Source: Allochromatium vinosum DSM 180 (GTDB lineage Bacteria; Pseudomonadota; Gammaproteobacteria; Chromatiales; Chromatiaceae). From it: a stretch of DNA of 64,000 nt. Of the stretch, positions 8,874 to 16,626 are shown piece by piece. The stretch is taken from NCBI RefSeq assembly GCF_000025485.1, contig NC_013852.1, positions 1 to 64,000 of the forward strand, given 5' to 3'. Made by a program: the position numbers and the translations under genes. The notes under the pieces were generated by a model. It was not told the DNA's origin. It was given only the letters and a program-made list of their open reading frames with translations, and did no database searches. How positions within the stretch are numbered: position 1 is the stretch's first letter; each line of letters opens with the position of its first letter.

Positions 8874-9992
8874 TACCGCTCTCATTTGATTTTTTCGCTG
8901 ATGGACATTTTGTGACACATCGACCAGATCTGTAGAATCTTCGCCATGTCTGACTACTGCCTTACTGACAAGCAACTCGCGGAACTGCGTGCCGCCCACC
9001 GAGGCACGCGCGATAAACGCGAGGCAGATCGGATCAAGGCGGTGGTTCTGCTCGCGACCGGCTGGACAGCTGAGCAAATCGCCGAGGTGCTGCAGATCGA
9101 CCCGAATACGGTGCGCAATCATTTCAAGCGCTATCGCCAGGATGGCCTGAAATCGCTGGGGCAGGTGGCGTTTCGTGGCAGCGCCTGCCAGCTTGAGGCG
9201 GCGCAATTGGCGTGCTTGGAAGCGCACCTGCAACGCCACCTCTACCTCAGCGCCAAAGCTGTCGCCCGGTGGGTCGAAGACACCTTTGACGTGGCCTACA
9301 CCACCAGTGGCATGACGGCGCTACTGCATCGCCTGGGCTACGTCTACAAGAAACCCAAGCTCATCCCAGGCAAGGCCGATCCCGCGGCCCAGAAAGCCTT
9401 CCTCGCCGAGTACGAAACCCTCAAGCACACCAAGGGCGAGGCCGATCCCATCTATATTCATGGACGCGGTTCACCCGCCGCACAATCCGGTCATCGCCCA
9501 GGGCTGGATCAAGCGCGGCGAGGATCGCGAGATCCGTTCCAACACCGGGCGGCGGCGCGTCAACATCAACGGTGCCATTGACCTCAAGTGCCTCGAACCC
9601 GTTGTCCGTTTCGACGACAGCATCAATGCCGTCTCGACCATCGCGCTATTGCAGCAACTTGAGCAGCGGCACCCAGACGCGGCGGTGATTTGCGACAATG
9701 CGCGCTACTATCGCTCCAAGGCGGTTCGTGAGCACTTGGAGACATCACGCGTGCAACTGGTCTTTCTCCCACCTTATGCGCCAAATCTCAATTTGATCGA
9801 GCGATTCTGGAAGTATTTCAAAAAGACGGTGCTCTATAACCGCTATTTCGAGTCGTTCGGTGACTTCAAAGCCGCTTGCGAAAATTTCTTTTGTCACCCG
9901 AACCAATATCGTGGTGACTTACGATCGTTGCTGACGGAAAACTTCGCCATTGTCGGCGAGTGAAAAAACGAAAAATTGGTATTAGATCGGTA
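8874..9992 (+). mobile_element. IS630-family insertion sequence
   Basis: About 1.12 kb. Left end TACCGCTCTCATTTGATTTT and the inverted right end TACCGATCTAATACCAATTT share ACCG-TCT-AT and a later ATTTTTCG block, giving imperfect terminal inverted repeats. TA dinucleotides flank both ends (8872-8873 and 9993-9994), as expected for the TA target duplication of IS630/Tc1 elements. It carries one transposase split over two frames. It separates CRISPR array 1 from the radical-SAM accessory block and may have cut off the original upstream sequence of that block. Confidence 0.85.
8946..9963 (+). pseudogene. IS630 transposase, split by a +1 frameshift
   Basis: Frame 1 (to 9581) encodes the N-terminal helix-turn-helix part (LATGWTAEQIAEVLQIDPNT) and a second DNA-binding segment. 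Frame 2 (from 9460) encodes the DDE core: MDAVHP holds the first Asp, VICDNARYY the second, and PNLNLIERFWKYFKK the Glu. The two meet at TATATTCATGGAC, where skipping one A would restore the expected YFMDAVHP. So the break lies just before the first catalytic Asp. IS630 relatives can use programmed frameshifting, so this could be active or a one-base lesion; I cannot decide from sequence alone. Confidence 0.8.
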
Positions 9993-10196
9993 TACTTCCC
10001 GATTGCTGCCGGACAGGACCGCTCAAGTCGGGGAACAGTTGATGGACACTTTCTAAGCTTAGCCAGGCACGGAAGGTTTTTATCCCTCCGCGCCTTTCGG
10101 ATTGAGCCCCCCATCCGTGAGGATAGAAAGGCCAAACGACATCAACAGGCATGCCCTGTTTTGGCAATACGCTTTCGCCGTGAGAATCTGCAACCG

Positions 10197-11942
10197 ATGA
10201 ACTGGAGGATGGAGCGGCAGGCGGATGACCTTCGGGTGTGGATTCAGCGCACACCCGATCAGGATCTGCTGCCCGAGCTGGTGAAGCTGGAACTGTCACT
10301 GGGATCGTCGCCGATCCACTCCATGACACTCGCCTTCGATCCCGGAGTTGAAATTCCCCGCGAGCGGCTGGAACGCCTGGATTACCGTCCCTCGGCACCC
10401 CGCGAATACATCAAATCCCTGCCGCACCGCCGCTCGGTGCGCTTCTCCATCACCGAGAAATGCAACTACCGCTGCTTCTTCTGTCACGAAGAAGGCTTGG
10501 ACATGGATCGGGAGCGGCAGAAAACCGAAGAAGCGGCCTTGTTCAAGGTCTTCGACCAGCTCAAGGCACTGGACTATGACGATCTCACCTTCACCGGCGG
10601 GGAGCCGTTGCTGAAGTGGCGTCAGATTCTGCGCGCCCTGGAGTACATGCAGGCGATCGGCTACCGGCCGGACGTGAAATTCGTCAGCAACGGCCGGGTC
10701 TTGAACGACACCTTCATCGAAGGTCTGAAACGCTATCCGGGGCGGGTGCGCTTCAACATCTCGATGCACAGCCTGGATTCGGCCTGCTACGACCGGATCG
10801 TGCATCCGCTTTCCAGCCACACCCCCGGAACGCGCGACGATCTGGCGCACGTTCAGCACAACCTGGCCCGGCTGAACGCCGCCGAGATTCCCTTCAAGCT
10901 CAATTTCGTCCTGCTCAACGGCCTCAACACCTCAGCCGAGCAGATTGACCGGATCTTTGCCTATGCCCTGGCGTGCGGGGCGCGACGAGTCAAGTTTCTG
11001 GAGCTGCTGATCACCCGCACGCTCAAAGATCTGTATCCCTACTACTACCGGCTCCAGGCGCTCCGCGATCAACTGGGCGATCAGCTCACGCCGCTGGAAT
11101 CCGGTCTACGGCGCACCGTCTACCGCTATCGCGATACCCCGCTGCTCGTCGAGCTTCAGAGCTGTACCTGTAGCCGTGGCTGCAATGTCTGTAGCCTCAA
11201 CCGCGATGTGAACTTCACGGCCGAACAGCGCTATTTCCCCTGCTTCCTCCATCCCGAGGACGGGGTCGATCTCCGGGTTTCCAGCCTGAGCGAGGCGATC
11301 GACTCGGGCGCAGCCTATATCGCCGACATGGCGCACCGCTTTGGCGACCACAGCCCAATCATCATCCGCGACCACTATCTGACCCGTCAGGAAACGGCCT
11401 ACTACTACGCGATCGCGCGTGACGACATCCCGCGCTTCGTCGCCCACATCGAGCACGCCTACGGCCTGGAGCTGCAACGCCACCGGCGGTTGCGCGAAAC
11501 CTATTTCAGCGACGGCAGCGACGCCTTCGAGCGCTTCGAGTATGTGCGCAAGCTGGCCATCAACACCTACGACCATCAGGCCACCGAGATCACCCAGCAG
11601 CACCGTGTCGATCCCGCCGGGTCGGGATGCATCGAAACCGCCTTCGGCGAGGACAGCCCGGCCATCGCCGACATCGCCGACTACCAGCGTGAACTGGCCC
11701 AGCAGGGCTTCCACCGTGTCCTCCAGGTGGCCTGGGAACTCGACTACTACGGCTCCGGCGGTCAGCCCACCGGCGATCTGAGCCTCAGCCTCGGCCAGGT
11801 GCTGGGCGGCGAAATGGCCCTGGTGCGCAGCTGCCGTCCGCTCCAGGACGCGCCCTGCCCCTTGCGCCCGCTGACGCAGCCAGTTCCGGCCTGGCTGATG
11901 ACCCATCACAAGCTTGTGGTTCCCACCGAACCGGCGGACTGA
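10197..11942 (+). CDS. Radical SAM enzyme 1 (MoaA-like core)
   Basis: 581-residue radical-SAM protein. The [4Fe-4S]/SAM motif is KCNYRCFFC (cysteines at residues 89, 93 and 96), followed by FTGGEPLLKW, the SAM-binding GGE motif. A second cysteine group, SCTCSRGCNVCS with a later PCF, could bind an auxiliary cluster. The C-terminal ~200 residues (from YYYAIARDD) are unrelated to the core; they recall a CYTH-like fold weakly. The open frame extends back into the IS, so I use the ATG at 10197; upstream signals are weak and the real start could differ. Downstream lie a small peptide gene and a second radical-SAM gene, suggesting peptide modification rather than molybdopterin synthesis. Confidence 0.85.
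   Translation: MNWRMERQADDLRVWIQRTPDQDLLPELVKLELSLGSSPIHSMTLAFDPGVEIPRERLERLDYRPSAPREYIKSLPHRRSVRFSITEKCNYRCFFCHEEGLDMDRERQKTEEAALFKVFDQLKALDYDDLTFTGGEPLLKWRQILRALEYMQAIGYRPDVKFVSNGRVLNDTFIEGLKRYPGRVRFNISMHSLDSACYDRIVHPLSSHTPGTRDDLAHVQHNLARLNAAEIPFKLNFVLLNGLNTSAEQIDRIFAYALACGARRVKFLELLITRTLKDLYPYYYRLQALRDQLGDQLTPLESGLRRTVYRYRDTPLLVELQSCTCSRGCNVCSLNRDVNFTAEQRYFPCFLHPEDGVDLRVSSLSEAIDSGAAYIADMAHRFGDHSPIIIRDHYLTRQETAYYYAIARDDIPRFVAHIEHAYGLELQRHRRLRETYFSDGSDAFERFEYVRKLAINTYDHQATEITQQHRVDPAGSGCIETAFGEDSPAIADIADYQRELAQQGFHRVLQVAWELDYYGSGGQPTGDLSLSLGQVLGGEMALVRSCRPLQDAPCPLRPLTQPVPAWLMTHHKLVVPTEPAD
11907..11918. promoter_or_regulatory. Palindrome CACAAGCTTGTG, copy 1
   Basis: Perfect 12-bp palindrome inside the 3' end of radical-SAM gene 1, centred about 75 bp before the start of the peptide gene. 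It is one of four near-identical copies in this accessory block. Candidate operator. Confidence 0.6.
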
Positions 11943-11987
11943 GGCTATCGTGGCGCTCCATCACCACCAGCCACACGGAGCTTCACG

Positions 11988-12173
11988 ATGTCGATCCAAC
12001 CCCAACACCGCCTGACCACCGCTCTGCGCGCCCCGCAACACGGCTCCCCGCTGTGGGCGCACGTCGGTGCACGCACCACCGCCCCGGCCCTGTGCGCCGT
12101 CCTCACCGCCGGCACCACGCCCCGGCGTCCGGAACTGGCCTGCTCGACCTCCATCGTCACCATCGTGTACTAA
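11988..12173 (+). CDS. Putative RiPP precursor peptide (61 aa)
   Basis: Short gene preceded by GGAG 7 nt before ATG, the same type of site as its neighbours, so translation is likely. The peptide has a long, Ala/Thr/Arg-rich N-terminal part with no membrane helix and a distinct end, CSTSIVTIVY, of small and beta-branched residues closing with Tyr. The position between two radical-SAM genes, size, leader-like N-terminus and compact C-terminus fit a ribosomally made, post-translationally modified peptide precursor. A terminal VY also occurs in mycofactocin precursor MftA, but the rest does not match that family. No family was recognised; the role is inference from context. Confidence 0.6.
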   Translation: MSIQPQHRLTTALRAPQHGSPLWAHVGARTTAPALCAVLTAGTTPRRPELACSTSIVTIVY

Positions 12174-12188
12174 CCGGGAGCTTCAGCC

Positions 12189-12761
12189 ATGCGTACCCTG
12201 GCTCTGTGCGTCGGCCCCGGCCGGCTGCACCTGATTCCCGCCACGCAGGCGGACCTGATCGTCGCGGGCGCGGAGGCTGAACCGCCGCAGCGCCACGAGA
12301 CCCCCGAGCGCCTGACCCTGACGGCACCGACGCAGACCCGGTTCGGTTTCAGCGTGCCGCCGGCCGTCGACTGGACGCTGCACGTCCCGCCCGACTTCGA
12401 TCGCCTGCTCGTGCAGTCGGCGGGCACGACGGTGATCTCCGAGGGGCTGGCCTGGATCGATGTGCGCCTGGAGGGCGCCACCTCGCGCTTCGAGTGCCGC
12501 GCGCGCCATCTCGGCACGCTGTCGCTGGTCGGCACCGGGCAACAGGCCGACGTCCAGGTTGGACGCCTCGAGCGCCTGAGCCTCGATGGGCTCAACAACC
12601 GCGCCACGCTTGTGCATGCCGAAGCCTTCGCGCTGGAGCGTCACGGCCACGGACTGGGCTGTCAGGTTACGGCACCCAGCGCCCAACCCGGCACGGCGCA
12701 TCGTCTGAACTGCCGGCTCAACGGTCTGCGTCAGGTGGTGGAGATCCGGCATGCGGCCTGA
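12189..12761 (+). CDS. Beta-rich protein of unknown function in radical-SAM cluster
   Basis: 190 residues, not recognised. No signal peptide or membrane segment. The middle part alternates polar and hydrophobic residues with regularly spaced glycines (DVRLEGATSRFECRARHLG, TLSLVGTGQQADVQVGRLE), resembling short beta-helix coils such as GIN/DUF2807 domains. GGGAG lies before the start with the same spacing as the peptide gene 15 nt upstream. Its end overlaps the start of radical-SAM gene 2 by 11 nt, so the three genes form one translation-coupled unit. It might be a scaffold or peptide-recognition partner, but nothing proves this. Confidence 0.7.
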   Translation: MRTLALCVGPGRLHLIPATQADLIVAGAEAEPPQRHETPERLTLTAPTQTRFGFSVPPAVDWTLHVPPDFDRLLVQSAGTTVISEGLAWIDVRLEGATSRFECRARHLGTLSLVGTGQQADVQVGRLERLSLDGLNNRATLVHAEAFALERHGHGLGCQVTAPSAQPGTAHRLNCRLNGLRQVVEIRHAA

Positions 12762-13776
12762 TTCGGGCAACGCCCTGGTCTTCAAGCCGACCCGCGCCTG
12801 TCCGGCGCGCTGCGACTTCTGCTGCGATCCCAGCGAAGCGTCGCGCGAGCGCTTGCGCCGCACCGAGATGCTGGCCCTGCTGGAGCGTCTCACCGCGACC
12901 GTGCCGGGCCTGATCGGCACGGTCGGTTTCACCGGCGGCGAGCCGTTTCTGCTGTTCGACGACGTGCAGGCGGTGCTGGAGCGGGCCGCCGAATCGGGAC
13001 TCGGCGGGGCGGTGGTCTCCTCGTCGCACTGGGCCACGAGCCGCGCTGAAGCGCACCAACGCCTGTCGACCCTGGCACAGGCGGGGCTGCAACGCTACTC
13101 GACCTCCTGTGATCCCGAACATCTGCGGTTTGTGCCGCTGGAGCGTATCCGTCATGCCGTGAGCGCCGCCCTCGAACTGGGGTTGGCGGTGACGGTGACG
13201 GGCACCTTCGCCGATCCCGGCGCGTCGGTCGCCGCCCTGCTCGGCGAGGATCTGGCCGCGCAGGTGGTGTGCGAGGACAAGCTGATCGCGCCCTTCGGAC
13301 GCGCCGTCGGGCAGGCCGCCACCGCCCGGCGCTATGGTCTGCCGACCGATCCAGCCGCCTGGGGCTGTTATCGGCGTCTGGGGCACGACATTCTGGTGCA
13401 GCCCAACGGCGACGTGCTGCCCTGCTGCGCCACCAACAACACCATCAATCCTCTGGTGTTCGGCAACCTCCGCGCCGGGGATGACCCGACCGAGATCGTC
13501 CAGGCCATCACGCGCTCCTTTCTGCTGCGGGTGCTCAAGTTCGAGAGCTTCGCCACCCTGCGCGCGCTGGTGACGGCGCACGCGCCCGACTTGGAGTGGC
13601 CGGATCCGGCGCACGCCTCCGGCCCCTGTGGCTATTGCGCCGAGGTGTTCGGCGATGTCGAGCGCGCGACCGTCATTCTGGAGGCGCTGGCCCAGGCCCA
13701 GCCGGCCTACCGGCAACAGCTGGCCCGCCAGGCGGGGCTGTCCGAAGCGACCCTGAGCGCGCTGGCCGGGCTGTGA
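12751..13776 (+). CDS. Radical SAM enzyme 2 with SPASM/twitch-like C-terminus
   Basis: 341 residues. RACPARCDFCC supplies the CxxxCxxC motif (Cys17, 21, 24) and GFTGGEPFLLF the SAM-binding motif. C-terminal cysteines in GCYRRLG, DVLPCCATNN and GPCGYCAEVFGD fit an auxiliary iron-sulfur cluster domain of the SPASM/twitch kind, which is common in RiPP maturases. It overlaps the upstream beta-rich gene. Together with radical-SAM 1 and the 61-residue peptide it makes a plausible peptide-modifying cluster. The substrate and the bond formed are unknown. Confidence 0.85.
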   Translation: MRPDSGNALVFKPTRACPARCDFCCDPSEASRERLRRTEMLALLERLTATVPGLIGTVGFTGGEPFLLFDDVQAVLERAAESGLGGAVVSSSHWATSRAEAHQRLSTLAQAGLQRYSTSCDPEHLRFVPLERIRHAVSAALELGLAVTVTGTFADPGASVAALLGEDLAAQVVCEDKLIAPFGRAVGQAATARRYGLPTDPAAWGCYRRLGHDILVQPNGDVLPCCATNNTINPLVFGNLRAGDDPTEIVQAITRSFLLRVLKFESFATLRALVTAHAPDLEWPDPAHASGPCGYCAEVFGDVERATVILEALAQAQPAYRQQLARQAGLSEATLSALAGL

Positions 13777-13784
13777 AGCGCGGC

Positions 13785-13797
13785 TACAAGCTTGTGA
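13785..13797. promoter_or_regulatory. Palindrome TACAAGCTTGTGA, copy 2
   Basis: One outer-base variant of CACAAGCTTGTG, just after radical-SAM gene 2 and about 126 bp before the EcsC gene. Core ACAAGCTTGT is intact. Candidate operator for the EcsC-NE0113 pair. Confidence 0.6.
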
Positions 13798-13916
13798 CCG
13801 ACACGCGATCCGTTGAGCCGGGTTAGCGTATCGGTCGCCACACAACAACCGACACGCCATCGCCTCAGCGGATGGCGACCCTCTTTGATCGATCGACACC
13901 GGATGGAGAACACCGC

Positions 13917-14549
13917 ATGGCCCAGACACTGAACCAAGACACCCTCATGCAAGCCCTGGACTGGGCCTATGACAAGGCCGTCAATGGTGTGGCTGGCCTG
14001 GATTCGGCGAGCGATCTGGCACACGACTACATGCAGCGGAACGGATCGCGGCATGACCAGGCCCAGAGCCTGATCCGTTGGCAAAGTGCCAAGGCCGCGA
14101 CCTCCGGGTTTCTGACCGGTCTGGGCGGCCTCGTGACGATGCCGGTCACCCTACCGGCAAATATCACCAGTGTCGTGTACATTCAGGTGCGTATGGTCGC
14201 CGCCGTAGCCGCGATGGGCGAATACGATATCCACGACGACCGCGTGAAGGTGCTGGTCTATGCCTGTCTGGCCGGAAACACCGCCAAGGACATCATCAAA
14301 AGTGCCGGCATCGTCGCCGGACGCAAGCTGACGGAGCAGGCGATCCGGGGCATCAGCGCCAAAACGATCACGGCCATCAATCAGAAAGTCGGGTTCCGGC
14401 TGTTGACCAAGTTCGGCCAGAAGGGTGTCATCAACCTGGGCAAGCTGGTTCCGGTGGCCGGTGGGGTCATCGGCGGGAGTCTCGATGCCGTCGCCACCCG
14501 TACCATTGGTCACATCGCCCGCGAGACCTTTATTGTCGCGGCGGACTGA
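13917..14549 (+). CDS. EcsC-family protein
   Basis: 210 residues. The pattern KAATSGFLTGLGGLVTMPV followed by TSVVYIQVRMVAAVAAMGEYD and KVLVYACLAGN is characteristic of EcsC-domain proteins (PF12787). Gly/Ala-rich amphipathic segments (LGGLVTMPVTLPANI, LVPVAGGVIGGSLDAVA) suggest membrane association without a classical signal peptide. An in-frame ATG exists 45 nt upstream, but the chosen ATG has GGAG 9 nt before it. It is 45 nt ahead of the CARF-wHTH gene and behind palindrome copy 2. EcsC function is poorly known; a role as a membrane-acting effector in the CRISPR response is a speculation from location. Confidence 0.82.
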   Translation: MAQTLNQDTLMQALDWAYDKAVNGVAGLDSASDLAHDYMQRNGSRHDQAQSLIRWQSAKAATSGFLTGLGGLVTMPVTLPANITSVVYIQVRMVAAVAAMGEYDIHDDRVKVLVYACLAGNTAKDIIKSAGIVAGRKLTEQAIRGISAKTITAINQKVGFRLLTKFGQKGVINLGKLVPVAGGVIGGSLDAVATRTIGHIARETFIVAAD

Positions 14550-14594
14550 GCGCCCAACCGAACAACGACCACACCCACCATTCAAAGGATACCC

Positions 14595-15722
14595 ATGATG
14601 TCTCAGCACACCACGCCCCGCCGCATCCTGCTGGCCGTCACCGGCCTGACCCCGCAGATCGTCACCGAGACGCTGTATGCCCTGGCGTGCCGGGATGAGG
14701 ATCCCTGGATCCCGGATGAGGTGCATCTGATCACCACCGCCACCGGCGCCGACAACGCCCGGCTTAATCTGCTGGCCGGTGAGCGTTGGTTCCATCGGCT
14801 GTGCGAGGACTATGGGCTACCGCCGATCGTCTTTACGCCCGAGCAGATCCATGTCCTTCAGGACGCCGAAGGCCGTCCGCTCGACGACATCCGCACCCAG
14901 GCCGACAACACCCTGGCCGCCGACTTCATCACCGAGACCCTGCGCGCGTTGACCGCCGACCCCAACAGCGAACTGCATGTCTCGATTGCCGGCGGGCGCA
15001 AGACCATGGGCTACTACCTCGGCTATGCGCTCTCGCTCTACGGGCGTCCCCAGGACCGGCTGTCGCATGTGCTGGTCTCCGATCCGTATGAGACCAACCG
15101 CGACTTCTACTATCCGACGCCCTACGAGCATCCGATCCACAGCCGCCGGGGTGACAAGGAGGTCACGGTCGATGCCCGGCACGCGCACGTGGATCTGGCG
15201 GATATCCCCTTCGTGCGCCTGCGCGATGGTCTGCCCGAGCGGCTGCGCACCGGACAGGCGGGTTTCACCATGGCTGTGGCCACGGCCAACCGTGGCCTTC
15301 AGGAACCCCGTCTGGTGCTGGATGTGGCGCAACAGCGCGTCTGGGCCGATGACGAAGAGATCGTGTTGAGCAAGACCCGGTTTGCCATCCTGCTGTGGCT
15401 GGCGGAACGGGCTAGGCGTGGAGAGTCCACGACCGACTGGTCGCAGCCCGAGGTAGCCCGCGAGTTTTTGTCCGATGTCGCCACCCGGATCTTCAACCCC
15501 AACGGCGGGGAGTATCAGCGCCTCGAGGAGTCGCTCGGCTGGCGGATCGCCAAGTCCTGTGAACCCAACGAATACTTCCAGCCCCACAAGGCCAATATCA
15601 ACAAAGCCCTGACGCATACTCTGGGTAAACGCTCGGCTGAACGCTATCTGATCGGGATTGGGCGCGGCAAGGACAACAGCTTCCCGCTGGTTGCGGAACA
15701 GATCGAGATTCTGGGCGACTGA
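14595..15722 (+). CDS. CARF-winged-helix protein, Cas_NE0113 family
   Basis: 375 residues. The first half is a CARF domain of the NE0113 type: RRILLAVTGLTPQIVTETLYAL, then SIAGGRKTMGYYLGYALSLYG, the ligand loop. From about residue 236, LVLDVAQQRVWADDEEIVLS resembles the start of an OmpR-type winged helix, and the end, LGKRSAERYLIGIGRG, resembles its wing. So the architecture suggests a cyclic-oligoadenylate-sensing DNA-binding protein, as for Csa3. NE0113 proteins are also often labelled as possible ring nucleases. Two adjacent ATG codons follow AAGGA; either may start translation. It is the obvious candidate to bind the four palindromes nearby. Confidence 0.85.
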   Translation: MMSQHTTPRRILLAVTGLTPQIVTETLYALACRDEDPWIPDEVHLITTATGADNARLNLLAGERWFHRLCEDYGLPPIVFTPEQIHVLQDAEGRPLDDIRTQADNTLAADFITETLRALTADPNSELHVSIAGGRKTMGYYLGYALSLYGRPQDRLSHVLVSDPYETNRDFYYPTPYEHPIHSRRGDKEVTVDARHAHVDLADIPFVRLRDGLPERLRTGQAGFTMAVATANRGLQEPRLVLDVAQQRVWADDEEIVLSKTRFAILLWLAERARRGESTTDWSQPEVAREFLSDVATRIFNPNGGEYQRLEESLGWRIAKSCEPNEYFQPHKANINKALTHTLGKRSAERYLIGIGRGKDNSFPLVAEQIEILGD

Positions 15723-15746
15723 GACACCCATGTGCACGGGGATCGC

Positions 15747-15764
15747 TCTCACAAGCTTGTGAGA
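15747..15764. promoter_or_regulatory. Palindrome TCTCACAAGCTTGTGAGA, copy 3
   Basis: The best copy: 18 bp with perfect symmetry around the CACAAGCTTGTG core. It lies 25 bp after the CARF-wHTH gene and about 84 bp (centre) before the first tiny ORF, outside any coding region. Confidence 0.65.
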
Positions 15765-15839
15765 CACGGTTGTTAGAGCGAAATACGGCATCCTTTTCTT
15801 CAACCTGAAGACATCCCTTCCATCCTCTAGGAGTACACA

Positions 15840-15908
15840 ATGCCTTTCCTGATTCCGCTCTTCGCCGCCCTCGTTGCCCGCTTTGCGAGGCGTTTCCCGG
15901 ATGCGTGA
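15840..15908 (+). CDS. Hydrophobic microprotein 1 (22 aa)
   Basis: Too short for ordinary gene calling, but preceded by a strong AGGAG site 6 nt before ATG. It begins MPFLIPLFAALVARF and ends with basic and polar residues, i.e. a short hydrophobic helix with an arginine-rich C-terminal flank, as in small membrane peptides. It shares the M-x-FL-x-P start with microprotein 2. It follows palindrome copy 3. Possible roles include a small membrane toxin or effector; there is no direct evidence. Confidence 0.5.
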   Translation: MPFLIPLFAALVARFARRFPDA

Positions 15909-16046
15909 CCGCCGGGGTCTTGTCGGCCCGTCCGGGTCGATCGGAAACCGGCTTCACACGCCTCTGAATTCCTGCCGTCGGAGCGCCGTCCCTGATCCGC
16001 GCTCCGGCCTGACCACATCCATTCACTCGTATCCTGGAGCACTCGC

Positions 16047-16142
16047 ATGATTTTCCTGGTCCCGATCATCACCACCATCGTCTCCGGCCTGGCGAGCGGC
16101 TCCATCGACGTCCTCACCAACGATCAGAAGGCCCTGACCTAG
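16047..16142 (+). CDS. Hydrophobic microprotein 2 (31 aa)
   Basis: GGAG lies 7 nt before ATG. The protein starts MIFLVPIITTIVSGLASGS, one likely membrane helix, and ends in a polar tail (SIDVLTNDQKALT). The similar opening (M-x-FL-x-P-[IL]) and similar spacing of ribosome site suggest kinship with microprotein 1, 139 nt upstream. It lies between the CARF-wHTH gene and csx16, and is followed by a GC hairpin at 16152-16170. Confidence 0.5.
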   Translation: MIFLVPIITTIVSGLASGSIDVLTNDQKALT

Positions 16143-16151
16143 CCCTCTGGA

Positions 16152-16170
16152 GCCGCCCGCCACGGGCGGC
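16152..16170 (+). terminator. GC hairpin after microprotein 2
   Basis: GCCGCCCG, 3-nt loop, CGGGCGGC: perfect 8-bp stem. There is no T-run after it, so it may be an attenuator or RNA-stabilising hairpin rather than an intrinsic terminator. Confidence 0.4.
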
Positions 16171-16229
16171 CATCGCCTCAGCCACGCCCTTGGTCTGTTC
16201 GATCCACGCCAAGAACCACGGAGGATTCC

Positions 16230-16547
16230 ATGGCCACCTATTTCGTCTCCCGCCATCCCGGCGCCCATGATTGGGCCGCCGAGGAGGGGTTTGAGGTCGA
16301 GGCCGTCATCGTGCATCTGGACCCGGCGCTCATTCAGCCGGGCGATAGCGTCATCGGCTCGCTGCCGGTGAATCTGGCCGCCGAGGTCTGCGCGCGCGGC
16401 GCGCGCTATCTGAATCTGTCGCTGGATCTGCCGCCGGAACTGCGCGGGCGGGAACTGAGCACCGAGCAGATGCGCGCCTGTGGGGCGCGGATCGAGGAGT
16501 ATCGCGTCATGCGCGTGGTACCGGGCCACGAACCTGCAAGCTTGTGA
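16230..16547 (+). CDS. csx16: Csx16 (predicted ring nuclease)
   Basis: 105 residues. Matches the Csx16/VVA1548 family through MATYFVSRHPGAHDWAAEEG, VIGSLPVNLAAEVCARGARY and LDLPPELRGRELSTEQM. Csx16 proteins occur with type III systems and have been linked to degradation of cyclic oligoadenylate, so the gene probably shuts off the signal that activates the CARF proteins here. GGAGG lies before the start. Its stop codon is part of palindrome copy 4. Confidence 0.9.
   Translation: MATYFVSRHPGAHDWAAEEGFEVEAVIVHLDPALIQPGDSVIGSLPVNLAAEVCARGARYLNLSLDLPPELRGRELSTEQMRACGARIEEYRVMRVVPGHEPASL
16535..16547. promoter_or_regulatory. Palindrome TGCAAGCTTGTGA, copy 4
   Basis: Variant of CACAAGCTTGTG (A to G at the second base) overlapping the end of csx16, centred about 86 bp before the lipoprotein gene. 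Its TGA is the csx16 stop codon, which constrains the sequence there. Confidence 0.5.
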
Positions 16548-16626
16548 CGCCCGCTTGAGACGGGGGGATGCGGTTTCATAGGCGCACCGAATCATCGGAT
16601 CTGAACCCTCAACACGGAAGCTGTCC

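Noticed and set aside
10053-10062. CTAAGCTTAG upstream of radical-SAM gene 1
   Set aside because: Shares only the AAGCTT core with the CACAAGCTTGTG palindromes; the ACA/TGT flanks are absent, so it is not counted as a fifth copy.
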